Origin: JABFRJ01 sp031374735
Lineage (GTDB): Bacteria > Pseudomonadota > Alphaproteobacteria > Rhizobiales > Hyphomicrobiaceae
Assembly (NCBI GenBank): GCA_031374735.1
Contig: JANMGQ010000252.1
Coordinates: 1 to 64,000, forward strand
Direction: 5' to 3'
DNA length: 64,000 bases
Made by a program: the position numbers and the translations under genes. The notes beneath the pieces are model-generated. The model had not been told where the DNA came from and ran no database searches. It saw nothing but the letters and a program-made list of their open reading frames with translations. This document shows, piece after piece, positions 8,129 through 16,866 of this stretch (position 1 is its first letter; every line of letters starts with the position of its first letter).

Positions 8129-8740
8129 TCACCGTTCCATCAGCGCGAGTCGCGCGGCGAGCGCGCCGAAGGCTGCCGCAAAACTGCGCCGCATCCACGC
8201 CATGACGGTTGGACGAGACACGACGTGATCACGCATCGCTGCCGCGAACAGACCATACAGAGCGAACACGACGAACGTCACGCCCATGAACGCCGCCGAA
8301 AGAGCGAGCATCTCGATCATGGGGTTTGCGGCCGCCTTGTCGGTGAATTGCGGCAGGAAGGCCACGAAGAAGATCGACAGTTTCGGGTTCAGTAGGTTGA
8401 GCGCAATGCCATCGATCACCACGCGCCGCGCAGAACGCGGTGTGCTGTCCGCGCTGATCTTCATGGCACCCTTTTCGCGCAACACCTGCCACGCCATCCA
8501 CAGCAGATAGGCGACGCCAGCATACGTGATGGCGTCAAACAGCAGCGCGCTCGTGTGCAGAACAGCTGTCAGGCCGAGGAGGGCGGCGATGAGATGTGGC
8601 ACGATGCCAAGTGTGCACGCAAAGGCCGCGAACACGCTGGCGCGTGCACCGCGCCCAAGGCCCGTCGCGATCGTGTAGACTGCGCCCGTGCCTGGGGAAG
8701 CGACGACGATCAACGTCGTGATCCAGAATTCAAGCGACAT
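8129..8740 (-). CDS. LysE/RhtB family amino-acid exporter
   Basis: An inner-membrane protein of 203 aa with about six hydrophobic segments. The family signature near the N terminus (VASPGTGAVYTIATGLGRG) corresponds to the PGP...V...G..G motif of LysE/RhtB exporters. These proteins export amino acids such as lysine, threonine or homoserine lactones; the substrate here is unknown. The ATG at 8740 is set by a GGAGGC ribosome-binding site. It is transcribed on the minus strand, 40 bp downstream of the quinone oxidoreductase, so the two may share a transcript. Confidence 0.85.
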   Translation of the reverse strand: MSLEFWITTLIVVASPGTGAVYTIATGLGRGARASVFAAFACTLGIVPHLIAALLGLTAVLHTSALLFDAITYAGVAYLLWMAWQVLREKGAMKISADSTPRSARRVVIDGIALNLLNPKLSIFFVAFLPQFTDKAAANPMIEMLALSAAFMGVTFVVFALYGLFAAAMRDHVVSRPTVMAWMRRSFAAAFGALAARLALMER

Positions 8741-8780
8741 GTCTGCCTCCGCGTCACGTCGCCGCCACAAACCGCCGCCT

Positions 8781-9791
8781 CTACACTGTCAACACGATCT
8801 TGCCGATATGCTCGCTCGTTTCCATGCGGCGGTGCGCGTCGGCGGCGTGCGCAAGGCCGAAGGTCGAATCCATCACGACCTTCACCTTGCCGGCGGCGAT
8901 CAACGGCCAGACCTTTTGCTCCAGCGCTTTGGCGAACCCGGCCTTCACTTCGCGCGTGCGCGGTCTTAGCGTCGAGCCGGTCAAGGTCACGCGCTTCATC
9001 ATCATGCGCGCGATGTTGAGGCGCACGTCCATGCCGCCGAGCGTGGCGATCTGGACAATGCGACCGTCTTCGGCAGCGACCATGATGTTCTTGTCGGTGT
9101 AGTCGCCGCCGACCATGTCAAGCGTGACGTTGACGCCTTTCCCGCCGGTCACGTCTTTGCAGATCGCGACGAAGTCTTCGGTCCGATAATTGATGGCCCT
9201 GTCGGCGCCGAGATCCAGGCAGGCGCGGCACTTATCGTCGGAACCGGCGGTCGCAATCACCTGGGCACCGAACGCCTTGGCGAGTTGGATCGCCGTTGTG
9301 CCGATGCCGGATGTGCCGCCGTGCACCATGAACCACTCGCCGGCCTTCAGTCCGCCGCGCTCGAACACGTTGTTCCAGACCGTGAAGAACGTTTCCGGCA
9401 CGGCCGCGGCCTGTACCATCGAGAGACCCACAGGCACCGGCAGCGCGATTGTCTCTTCGGCAAGGCAATACTGCGCATAGCCACCGCCATTGACGAGTGC
9501 GACGAGAGGATCGCCGACCTTCCAGCGGGTCACGCCGTCGCCGACGGCCGCCACGTGGCCGGACACTTCGAGACCCGGGTAGGGCGAGTGTCCCGGCGGC
9601 GGCGGATACGCGCCTATGCGCTGCTGCACATCCGGGCGATTGACGCCGGCCGCGGCGACCTTGATCAGCACTTGGCCGGCCGTCGGCGTCGGCGTCGGCA
9701 CAGTTGCCGGCTGCAACACCTCTGGCCCGCCCTTGCCTGCCAGCGTCACCGCTGTCATCATTTCGGGAGCTTTGCGGGCGGAGTTTGGCAT
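8781..9791 (-). CDS. NAD(P)H quinone oxidoreductase, zeta-crystallin/PIG3 type
   Basis: A zinc-free medium-chain dehydrogenase/reductase of 336 aa. Landmarks are the GroES-like N-terminal half with AAGVNRPDV and GLEVSGHV, then the Rossmann motif HGGTSGIGTTAIQLAKAFGA, and a final KIVLTV strand. It most resembles the PIG3 subgroup of quinone reductases, which reduce quinones or other electrophiles with NADPH in the cytosol. The start could be the ATG at 9791 or one of the paired ATGs 11-12 codons later. A longer GTG-started reading to 9854 is unlikely. Confidence 0.87.
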   Translation of the reverse strand: MPNSARKAPEMMTAVTLAGKGGPEVLQPATVPTPTPTAGQVLIKVAAAGVNRPDVQQRIGAYPPPPGHSPYPGLEVSGHVAAVGDGVTRWKVGDPLVALVNGGGYAQYCLAEETIALPVPVGLSMVQAAAVPETFFTVWNNVFERGGLKAGEWFMVHGGTSGIGTTAIQLAKAFGAQVIATAGSDDKCRACLDLGADRAINYRTEDFVAICKDVTGGKGVNVTLDMVGGDYTDKNIMVAAEDGRIVQIATLGGMDVRLNIARMMMKRVTLTGSTLRPRTREVKAGFAKALEQKVWPLIAAGKVKVVMDSTFGLAHAADAHRRMETSEHIGKIVLTV

Positions 9792-9886
9792 GATGGAGAT
9801 CCGTTGCAGGAGGAAATCACTGTGGCGGTGATGCCCGAGCCTCAAGACGAGCACAAGCTGGATCGGAGACTTCGAAGGAGTGGCCC

Positions 9887-10078
9887 ATGGACTGGGACGA
9901 ACCGAAAGCGAAGACGGCCAAAGGCTTCAGCGTCGGCGAAGATCTCGCCAAGCTGTCGGTGGTCGAGCTTGACGAGCGCATCGCGGCTCTGAAAGCCGAG
10001 ATCGTGCGCATAGAGCAGACCATCGCCGCGAAAAAGAAAACTACGGCTGACGCCGCAGCTCTATTCGGGAAGGGCTAA
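9887..10078 (+). CDS. DUF1192 family small protein
   Basis: A 63-aa protein with the conserved layout of DUF1192: an acidic N-terminal stretch, GEDLAKLSVVELDERIAALK, and a coiled-coil helix ending in Lys-rich and Ala-rich sequence. Such proteins are widespread and short in Alphaproteobacteria, with unknown function. It is divergent from the quinone oxidoreductase and is followed after 7 bp by the remnant of a UPF0173 hydrolase, so the gene order here has been disturbed. Confidence 0.85.
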   Translation: MDWDEPKAKTAKGFSVGEDLAKLSVVELDERIAALKAEIVRIEQTIAAKKKTTADAAALFGKG

Positions 10079-10085
10079 GCACCAT

Positions 10086-10358
10086 ATGGGCGATACCGAC
10101 ATGTTCGCAGACATGGAGCTGATCGCGGCCTTCCATCAGCCGACTGTCGGCGTCGTGCCCATCGGCGACCGCTTCAGCATGGGCGCCAAGGCTGCGGCCT
10201 TTGCCTGCCGCCGCTTCTTTACCTTCTCGACGATCATACCCTGCCACTACGGGACGTTCGCTGGCATGCTCGCCCCGAATGCAGACGCGTTCGCAGCCGA
10301 AATGAAGGGCCACAACGTGGTTGTTCCCAAGGTCGGCGCGGCGTTAACCTTGGCCTGA
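10086..10358 (+). pseudogene. C-terminal remnant of a UPF0173 metal-dependent hydrolase
   Basis: The 90 residues match the second half of UPF0173 metallo-beta-lactamase-fold hydrolases: GDTDMFADMELI, then VVPIGDRFSMG, IPCHYGTF and a final hydrophobic end. The N-terminal half, with the HxHxDH metal-binding motif and roughly 130 residues, is absent, and DUF1192 occupies the space immediately upstream. The catalytic core is incomplete, so this is read as a decayed gene rather than a functional small protein. Confidence 0.8.
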
Positions 10359-10447
10359 AGTCAGAGCTTTCGATACGGGCGGGGCACTCGTAAACCGCGA
10401 GCGCGAGGCCATATCCAGTCTCGCAAGTTGAGTGAGTTGCCTAAAGC

Positions 10448-13159
10448 ATGACGGACGCAAAACAAGATCCGGCTCCATCTCCGCACGATGCGGCCACCCC
10501 GTTGGCGGGCAATGGGGCCGCGGACGGTGGTGCAGGAACCCTGTGGGCATTCACGCTGACGACGTTCCTGTCGGCGCTGTTGCTGTTTTCGATCCAGCCG
10601 ATGTTCGCCAAGATGGTGCTGCCAGTCCTCGGCGGCTCGCCGTCGGTGTGGGCGGTGGCGATGTTCTTTTTCCAGGCCGCCCTGCTGATCGGCTACTGCT
10701 ACGCCCACGCCTTGATCACGTTCGTGCCGACCCGCATTTCGGGCTTTATCCATTTGGCGCTTTGCTTGCTGGCGTTCGTCGCGCTGCCGATCCAGGTGCC
10801 GCAATGGTTCGGCGAACCACCAGCGTCGGGTGAGCCCTATCTGTGGCAGATCGGCCTGTTCGCGGTCGCCGTCGGCCTGCCGTTTGTCGCCGTTGCGGCC
10901 AACGCACCGCTGTTTCAGGCCTGGTTTGCCGGCACCGGCCACAAACATGCAATGGACCCGTATTTTCTCTACGCCGCCAGCAATCTCGGCAGTCTCATTG
11001 CCCTGCTGGCCTATCCCTTTGTGCTCGAGCCAGCCTATGGCGTGAGTGCGCTTGCGGGCTTCTGGGCGATCGGCTTTGGCTTGCTCGTCGCGTCCATCGC
11101 CTTGCTGTTCTGGCTCGTCATGCGCACCAACGAGGCCAAGACGCCGGCCGCGCGCGTCGCAGACGCAGCGCCCGCTGATCCAGCCCTTCGTCCAACATGG
11201 CTGAAGCGTCTCGCCTGGATCGGCTTGGCGTTTGTGCCGTCCGCGCTTTTGACCGCCTTTACCACACACGTGACAACCGACGTCGCCTCTGCGCCGCTGT
11301 TGTGGGTGCTGCCGCTGGCCCTTTATCTGCTGACGTTCGTGCTCGTGTTCCGTGAGCGGATGGCAACTTTCCTGCCGCTGGCCGTCATCGTCGCGGCGCT
11401 TGGGGCCACGTCCTACTACATCGCAACCGACAAACTTGCCTTGCTCTCCAATGACACGACGACCTGGGGTCAGACGCTGCTGGCCGCGCTTGGCCGGCCC
11501 AACGCGCTGCTCACGCTGCTGATCGAACAGCTGAACGGCTCCCCCTGGATGGGATCGTTGCTCCAGGTGGGCCTGCTCTCGATTGCGGCGTTCGGTGTCG
11601 CCTATCGTTGGAGCGGCTGGGCACCACGGCAATGGCTGCTCACCATTCATGTCGTTGCCGTCGTCGCGGCCATGCTCACCCTGGCGCAGACGCGCAACGA
11701 GGGTTGGTTCGTCACCGCACCGATCGGCGTGCTGGTTTTCTTCACGTCGGCCATGGTCGCCCATCGCACACTCTACGAAGCGCGCCCTGCGCCCCGGCAT
11801 CTGACCGAGTTCTATTTGTGGATGTCGCTTGGCGGCGCGCTCGGTGGTTTGGCTGCAGCCCTGCTCGCCCCGCGGCTTTTCTCCGAGGTGTGGGAGTATC
11901 CGATCCTGCTCGCGCTCTCGATGGCCTGCCGGCCGGGTGCCCTGAAGCTTGAGGGGCTCGCGCCCTTTGACACCAAGCGCCTGCTTGAGAGCGGGCTTGT
12001 GCTTTGGATCCTGTTCGCCGCTGCCGTGCTCATTTATCTGTGGGGGCCATACCTCGTCGATCAGTACCCGAACCCCGGGTCACGTCTCGCCAACACCGCA
12101 TCAATCCCGTCCAAGGCTGCGCTGTGGTTCACCTGGCCGTTGACGCAGCTCGGCCGCGCCCTGGACTGGCTGTTCGCGCTCGGCGCCCCGGGCCTGGTTA
12201 TCGGCCTGCTCGGCCTGCTGCTGCTCGCGATCCCGCGCTATCCCGTAGGCCAGATGCTGCTTGCTGCCGGTATGGTCGCCGTGATGCTGACGCAGGAAAC
12301 CAGCGTCAACCGCGGTAATGCGCAGCGCAGCTATTTCGGTATCTACCGCGTGCAACTGCAGACCTCGACGGACGGGCAATGGAACACGCTCGTGCACGGC
12401 ACCACGCTGCACGGCGCCCAGCGCGTGCGCGACGAAAAGGGCGAGAGCATCGCCGACATCACGCCGTCCACGTACTATCACCCTGAAAGCCCGATGGGCA
12501 AAACGGTCGACGTGACGCGCGAACGCGCCACGGCCGCCGGCCGCAAGATCCGCGTCGGCGTCATCGGCCTCGGCTCCGGCTCGCTCGCCTGCCATGCCAA
12601 AGACGATGAAAAGTGGACGTTCTTCGAGATCGATCCCGTCATGATCGACCTCGCCACCAAGTCCGACATGTTCACCTACATGGAGAACTGCCAGCCCAAC
12701 GCCGACATCGTCATCGGTGACGCTCGGCTCACTTTGAACAAGCAGCCAACCGCCACCTTCGACCTGATCATCGTCGATGCCTTCTCGTCAGACGCCGTGC
12801 CGGTGCACTTGATGACCGCTGAAGCGCTCAAGATGTACGTCGCCAAGCTGAAGCCGGACGGCGTGGCCTTGCTGCACATCTCCAACCGTTATCTGGACCT
12901 CGATGGGGTTTTGTCCGCCACCGCGCCGTCCGTCCCGGGCCTGCTGGGCTTGATCATTTCTGACGATACCGCCGACACCACGAGCTACGCACAGTCGACA
13001 TCGACGGTCGCCCTGTTCTCACGAGATAAAGACACGCTCGACGCCTATCGCGTCACCGGATCGCCCACGGAACTCGATCCCGGCACGCTGCGCGCCTGGA
13101 CCGATGACTATTCCGATATCCTCGGGCCCTTCGTGTCCAAGTCAAGAAAGCGGTTCTGA
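10448..13159 (+). CDS. fused membrane / spermidine-synthase-like protein
   Basis: A 903-aa protein. Roughly the first 640 residues hold 14 or so hydrophobic segments. The C-terminal 260 residues form a class I methyltransferase fold of the spermidine synthase family: VGVIGLGSGSLAC (nucleotide-site glycine loop), FFEIDPVMIDLA, NADIVIGDAR and DLIIVDAFSSDAVPVHL. In spermidine synthases the Asp of the last motif is catalytic. Whether this membrane form makes polyamines is not established. It stands alone between the UPF0173 remnant and a convergent aminotransferase. Confidence 0.88.
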   Translation: MTDAKQDPAPSPHDAATPLAGNGAADGGAGTLWAFTLTTFLSALLLFSIQPMFAKMVLPVLGGSPSVWAVAMFFFQAALLIGYCYAHALITFVPTRISGFIHLALCLLAFVALPIQVPQWFGEPPASGEPYLWQIGLFAVAVGLPFVAVAANAPLFQAWFAGTGHKHAMDPYFLYAASNLGSLIALLAYPFVLEPAYGVSALAGFWAIGFGLLVASIALLFWLVMRTNEAKTPAARVADAAPADPALRPTWLKRLAWIGLAFVPSALLTAFTTHVTTDVASAPLLWVLPLALYLLTFVLVFRERMATFLPLAVIVAALGATSYYIATDKLALLSNDTTTWGQTLLAALGRPNALLTLLIEQLNGSPWMGSLLQVGLLSIAAFGVAYRWSGWAPRQWLLTIHVVAVVAAMLTLAQTRNEGWFVTAPIGVLVFFTSAMVAHRTLYEARPAPRHLTEFYLWMSLGGALGGLAAALLAPRLFSEVWEYPILLALSMACRPGALKLEGLAPFDTKRLLESGLVLWILFAAAVLIYLWGPYLVDQYPNPGSRLANTASIPSKAALWFTWPLTQLGRALDWLFALGAPGLVIGLLGLLLLAIPRYPVGQMLLAAGMVAVMLTQETSVNRGNAQRSYFGIYRVQLQTSTDGQWNTLVHGTTLHGAQRVRDEKGESIADITPSTYYHPESPMGKTVDVTRERATAAGRKIRVGVIGLGSGSLACHAKDDEKWTFFEIDPVMIDLATKSDMFTYMENCQPNADIVIGDARLTLNKQPTATFDLIIVDAFSSDAVPVHLMTAEALKMYVAKLKPDGVALLHISNRYLDLDGVLSATAPSVPGLLGLIISDDTADTTSYAQSTSTVALFSRDKDTLDAYRVTGSPTELDPGTLRAWTDDYSDILGPFVSKSRKRF

Positions 13160-13218
13160 AGGGGCGTGCGATGGCCGCGTTTGGCCCAACGCGTGCGACT
13201 GCAGTCTTGCCTTGGCAC

Positions 13219-14442
13219 TCACCCCCGCAGCGACGCGATGGCGGCTGTCACGCCACCCGCTTTGTGAGGGATCGTGCTCTCGGCCAGTGCCATTTCGACA
13301 GTCGCCAGGGCGCCGAGCAGCATGGGCTCGTTGAGGTCGCCGAGATGGCCGATGCGGAACACGCGGCCGGCGAGCGGGCCAAGGCCGCCACCGAGCCCAA
13401 GATTATAGCGCGACAGCGCCAGCTGGCGCAGGGCGTTGGCATCATGTCCATCCGGCACCAGGATCGCCGACACGCTGTCGGCCGCACGCGAGGCGTCCTG
13501 GCATAACAGCTCAAGCGCTGAAATCTCGCCCTCGATACCATTGGCCGAAATCGTGACGTTGTTCTTCTTGCCGCCACCCCAATGCGAAATCGCCGCACGC
13601 GTCGCGTCGGCAAAGCGGCGATGCCGGCGGAACACGTTTTCGAGACCCTCTTCCTCGATCAGCCGGATCGATTCCTGCAGCCCATAAACCAGATGCACCG
13701 GCGTCGTACCGGGCATGCGATGCGGCGTCATCTTCATCATATCCGCCCATTTCCAATAGCTGCGGCGGCTGGTGACATTGGTCTGTGAACGGGCCATGGC
13801 TTTTTCGCTGATCCCCGTCAGCGCCATGCCAGTGACCATCATGAGGCCCTTCTGGCTGCCGCCGACGACGATATCGACTCCCCACTCGTCCATGCGAAAA
13901 TCGAAAGACCCAAGCGACGAAATGGTGTCGGCCAGCAGCAGGCCCGGGTGCTTGGCCTTGTCGATCGTCTTGCGGATGTCTCCGATGGGGTGGGCAAGGC
14001 CAGTCGCCGTCTCAGAGTGGACGACCAGGATGCCCTTTATCTCGTGCCCCTTGTCGGCTTTCAGGCGCTTCTCAAGCGCCACGAGGTCGACACCGGTGCG
14101 CCAATCGGCACGCAATGTCTCGGTGATGAGGCCGAGATCATGCGCCATATCGCGCCAGTTGGCCGAGAAGTGACCGCTTTCGAGCACCAGCACTTTTTCG
14201 CCGGGCGCAAAGCAATTCACCAGGCCCGCTTCCCACGCGCCGTGACCGTTGGCTGCATAAAGCAGCACATGCTGCTTGGTCTTGAGCACCTTGCGGATGC
14301 CGTCGATCACCTGCGTCTGGACGGCCAGAAAGCCGGGATCAAAAAAATCAATGGTGGCCCGGTGCATGGCACCGAGAACACTATCGGGGATGTTCGTTGG
14401 CCCCGGAGCGAAGAAAAACAGGCGGCCGCGTGGGCGTGTCAT
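13219..14442 (-). CDS. serine-glyoxylate aminotransferase family (PLP, class V)
   Basis: A class V aminotransferase of 407 aa. It has the N-terminal FFAPGPTNIPDSVL, the Asp of the cofactor-binding region in LLLADTISSLGS, and the PLP Lys in GGSQKGLM. The family converts serine and glyoxylate to hydroxypyruvate and glycine (serine cycle), or alanine and glyoxylate. No serine-cycle genes are adjacent, so photorespiratory-type salvage or another amino donor is equally possible. The ATG at 14442 is used with AAAGAGA upstream, rather than a TTG two codons earlier. It converges on the spermidine-synthase-like gene. Confidence 0.87.
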   Translation of the reverse strand: MTRPRGRLFFFAPGPTNIPDSVLGAMHRATIDFFDPGFLAVQTQVIDGIRKVLKTKQHVLLYAANGHGAWEAGLVNCFAPGEKVLVLESGHFSANWRDMAHDLGLITETLRADWRTGVDLVALEKRLKADKGHEIKGILVVHSETATGLAHPIGDIRKTIDKAKHPGLLLADTISSLGSFDFRMDEWGVDIVVGGSQKGLMMVTGMALTGISEKAMARSQTNVTSRRSYWKWADMMKMTPHRMPGTTPVHLVYGLQESIRLIEEEGLENVFRRHRRFADATRAAISHWGGGKKNNVTISANGIEGEISALELLCQDASRAADSVSAILVPDGHDANALRQLALSRYNLGLGGGLGPLAGRVFRIGHLGDLNEPMLLGALATVEMALAESTIPHKAGGVTAAIASLRG

Positions 14443-14572
14443 GGGCAAGATCTCTTTCGGTGTGCCCCACTATGGGGCACACGCCGGGCGCATCTGTCCA
14501 GAGACTGCGACGCCAGACGAGGCGCAGCCGCCCGTCACCGGTGCACCTCGTATCCTCTATGCCACAGCGCGC

Positions 14573-16525
14573 TCAGCCACGACGCGTCCGCACAATGCGC
14601 GGCAAGTCGTCCTCGCTGGCAGCCGCTGCTGCTGCAGAGGCATTCCGCTCGGCAACATACTGACGGCCTTCTTCGAGTGACCACCACCGCGTGCCCGATT
14701 CACGTGGAGCCTCCCTGGGCGCATCTCGCCCTGCGTCGCGCGGAGCCGGTGCTGGCTGGGCAGCGGGTGCCGCGATCTGGCGCTGTGCCGGTTGCGGCGG
14801 GACAGACGGAGGCGTCTCGGCCGGTCGACGTACGACCGCTGTCGGCTGCACCCGCTGCTCCGTCAAATCGGGCATGGGCGAACCTGTAAACCAGGCATCG
14901 ATGAGGTCGAGTTCGCTGGCCGACAGAGTGAGCCCCTGATCGCGGCAACGGCTGACGACGAAATTCCGGAAGCGGCCGGCAAACAGATTGGCCGTGGCCC
15001 CGTTCTCGAACCAGGGGTCTGATTCACTCACGACATCGAGCACGAAGCGCACATCTTCGCGACGGACATTGGCGCCGCGCACGCCGACACGCTCCACAAT
15101 GGCGGTCAAAGTTTGAGCGCCCGCAAGGCCATTGTCGTTGATCTCGGCCGCTGCAGCCTCGAACACCGCGCGATACTCCTGCGGGCCAAGTGGCGGCGCC
15201 TGACATGCTTCGTGCACGCGGGCGATGACGGCCTGCACCGCGGTTGCCTGATCCATCCGCTGCGGCTGCTGGGCAATCGGTGTCTTCTGTGCGGCGGCAC
15301 GATGCAGCACAGGCTCGCTTGAGGCGGGGCGCGTCGAGAGGGCGGCGGGCGACATCGCAGACGGGCGAGCTGAGGGCGCGGGCGGTGCGACGCTCTGCTG
15401 GGCGGGGCCTGGCTGCGCCGCCTGTTGGACCATGGACTGCTGAACAGGCGCCTGGGCCAGTGCGGTAGCTATTTGAGGCTGACGTGCAAGCCGCGGCGGC
15501 GGCGCCATGCGCTGCTCGACCGGTACTGTTGCCACGGGCTCCAGCCTGGTCGGAGCGACGTCAGCCATCTGCGGCGCCGGCGCCGCAGGTTCCGTTGGCT
15601 GCGCGGTTTGCCCGTGGCGCTGTGGGTCGAAGGCATAGAACGGCGGGTGTTCAGTCAGGCGGAGGTCGGTCGGCAGACCAATGCGCATCAGCTCACGGAA
15701 TGATCCCGTGCCGGCCCACGCGGTACCAACAGTGCGCTCATGGCCGATAGCCCGAATGGCGCGATCGGCAAGTGCTTCCAACGGCACCGGGCCAGAGGCG
15801 GCCCGAACGCCCGCAACCACTTCGCCCATGATCATCTGACGCAGATCTTCGATGCGCAGCTGCGCGGCGTGCGGGGCAGCCGATTGGGCTGGCGCAACCA
15901 CGGCCGCAGGCACGGGCGGCCGCTGCTCGATTTGCGGCTGACCTTCCAGCAACAATGAGATCAGATCGGTCTCGCGCACCTCACCATCGCAGATCGCCAT
16001 GTAGGCGGCGGCCATGTGGTCGTTGGTGTAGATCACCGTTCGGCGCGCATGCTGGCGCAAACGATGCAAAACTGGAGTAAAATCGGCGTCAGCCGACAGG
16101 ATGATGAACTCATCGAAGTATGTCGGATGGGTCAAGTAATCCCGCAGATCCATGACCATCCGAATGTCGGCCGCGTTCTTCTGCTGGTTGGTCAGAGGCG
16201 GACAGTCGATCACCTCGCAACCCGCACGCAGAAAGTTGTGCCGCACAAAGGAGAACGAATTCATATCGGTCGTGTTGTCGTGCGGATTGCGGCGGGGCGC
16301 AGGATTGCCATAGCAGCGGATCGACACGATCCGACGCGGACTGTTGTCCATGACCGGCCGGTTGGCGCTGACCAGGCGACCTTCCTCGATGGCACGCAGC
16401 CAAAGGCCCGCGTCCTTCGAAAAGCGCTTGGCTGCGTCTTCGTTTTTACGTCGCAGCGACAAGTAGATGTTATCGTAGTCGATGAAAATGGCGCTCAGAA
16501 CGGGCGCAGAGACTTCGCGGTTCAT
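14573..16525 (-). CDS. NYN-domain protein with probable LOTUS/OST-HTH modules
   Basis: Residues 10-195 form a NYN (LabA/DUF88-like, PIN-fold) domain. Acidic residues in IFIDYDN (16, 18), DIRMVMD (120, 126) and SADADF (146, 148) build the metal site expected of a Mg-dependent RNase. A winged-helix-like region around 218-305 resembles OST-HTH/LOTUS modules that bind RNA. A Pro/Gln/Ala-rich linker of about 130 residues leads to a second alpha-helical module (about 430-545), then a disordered tail. The protein is cytoplasmic and likely RNA-directed. Its target is unknown, and the LOTUS calls rest on fold-like pattern only. Confidence 0.7.
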   Translation of the reverse strand: MNREVSAPVLSAIFIDYDNIYLSLRRKNEDAAKRFSKDAGLWLRAIEEGRLVSANRPVMDNSPRRIVSIRCYGNPAPRRNPHDNTTDMNSFSFVRHNFLRAGCEVIDCPPLTNQQKNAADIRMVMDLRDYLTHPTYFDEFIILSADADFTPVLHRLRQHARRTVIYTNDHMAAAYMAICDGEVRETDLISLLLEGQPQIEQRPPVPAAVVAPAQSAAPHAAQLRIEDLRQMIMGEVVAGVRAASGPVPLEALADRAIRAIGHERTVGTAWAGTGSFRELMRIGLPTDLRLTEHPPFYAFDPQRHGQTAQPTEPAAPAPQMADVAPTRLEPVATVPVEQRMAPPPRLARQPQIATALAQAPVQQSMVQQAAQPGPAQQSVAPPAPSARPSAMSPAALSTRPASSEPVLHRAAAQKTPIAQQPQRMDQATAVQAVIARVHEACQAPPLGPQEYRAVFEAAAAEINDNGLAGAQTLTAIVERVGVRGANVRREDVRFVLDVVSESDPWFENGATANLFAGRFRNFVVSRCRDQGLTLSASELDLIDAWFTGSPMPDLTEQRVQPTAVVRRPAETPPSVPPQPAQRQIAAPAAQPAPAPRDAGRDAPREAPRESGTRWWSLEEGRQYVAERNASAAAAAASEDDLPRIVRTRRG

Positions 16526-16866
16526 GTGCCTACGACCCTGTACGGGTGGCGTCGACGCAAATTACAGTCGCCACAGATGAGACATTACTCAGCCACACTT
16601 AGGGCTTGGTCAATTTGCGCCGCAAGGTGAGCCGCAAGAATGTCTGTGGTTAAGTTGGCCTGAGCGTCGGATTACACCCCAGTCGCGACATCCGGGACAC
16701 GAAACCAGGCACGCCGCATCGACACACGCCGCATCGGGCTCTTAGCCCGGCGTCAGGCCACGTGCCTTGAGTATGGTCGTCGCGGCGGGCGTGCTCAGAT
16801 AGGTCAGGAAAACCCCTATCCGACGACTCCCATATAGTGACATTGGTCGAAAAAGGCTCTGATCTT
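16526..16866. other. 341-bp gene-free stretch between NYN gene and amidohydrolase
   Basis: Apart from the ModA-like scrap at 16742-16843, no convincing gene, tRNA or terminator is seen. It should contain the promoter of the NYN gene on the minus strand, but no clear -35/-10 pair stands out. Confidence 0.5.
16742..16843 (-). pseudogene. C-terminal scrap of a ModA-type substrate-binding protein
   Basis: A 33-codon minus-strand ORF ends in VFLTYLSTPAATTILKARGL and then TPG, very like the closing helix of molybdate/extracellular solute-binding proteins of the ModA group (usually FL.SPAAA.VLKAKG..PG). Nothing of the other 220 or so residues is present upstream, where the amidohydrolase gene begins at once. 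It is best read as a deletion relic. Confidence 0.5.

Noticed and set aside
10361..11800. 480-codon minus-strand ORF across the spermidine-synthase-like gene
   Set aside because: The opposite strand has a well-formed 903-aa protein with recognisable motifs. This ORF is Arg/Gln/His-rich and lacks any domain.
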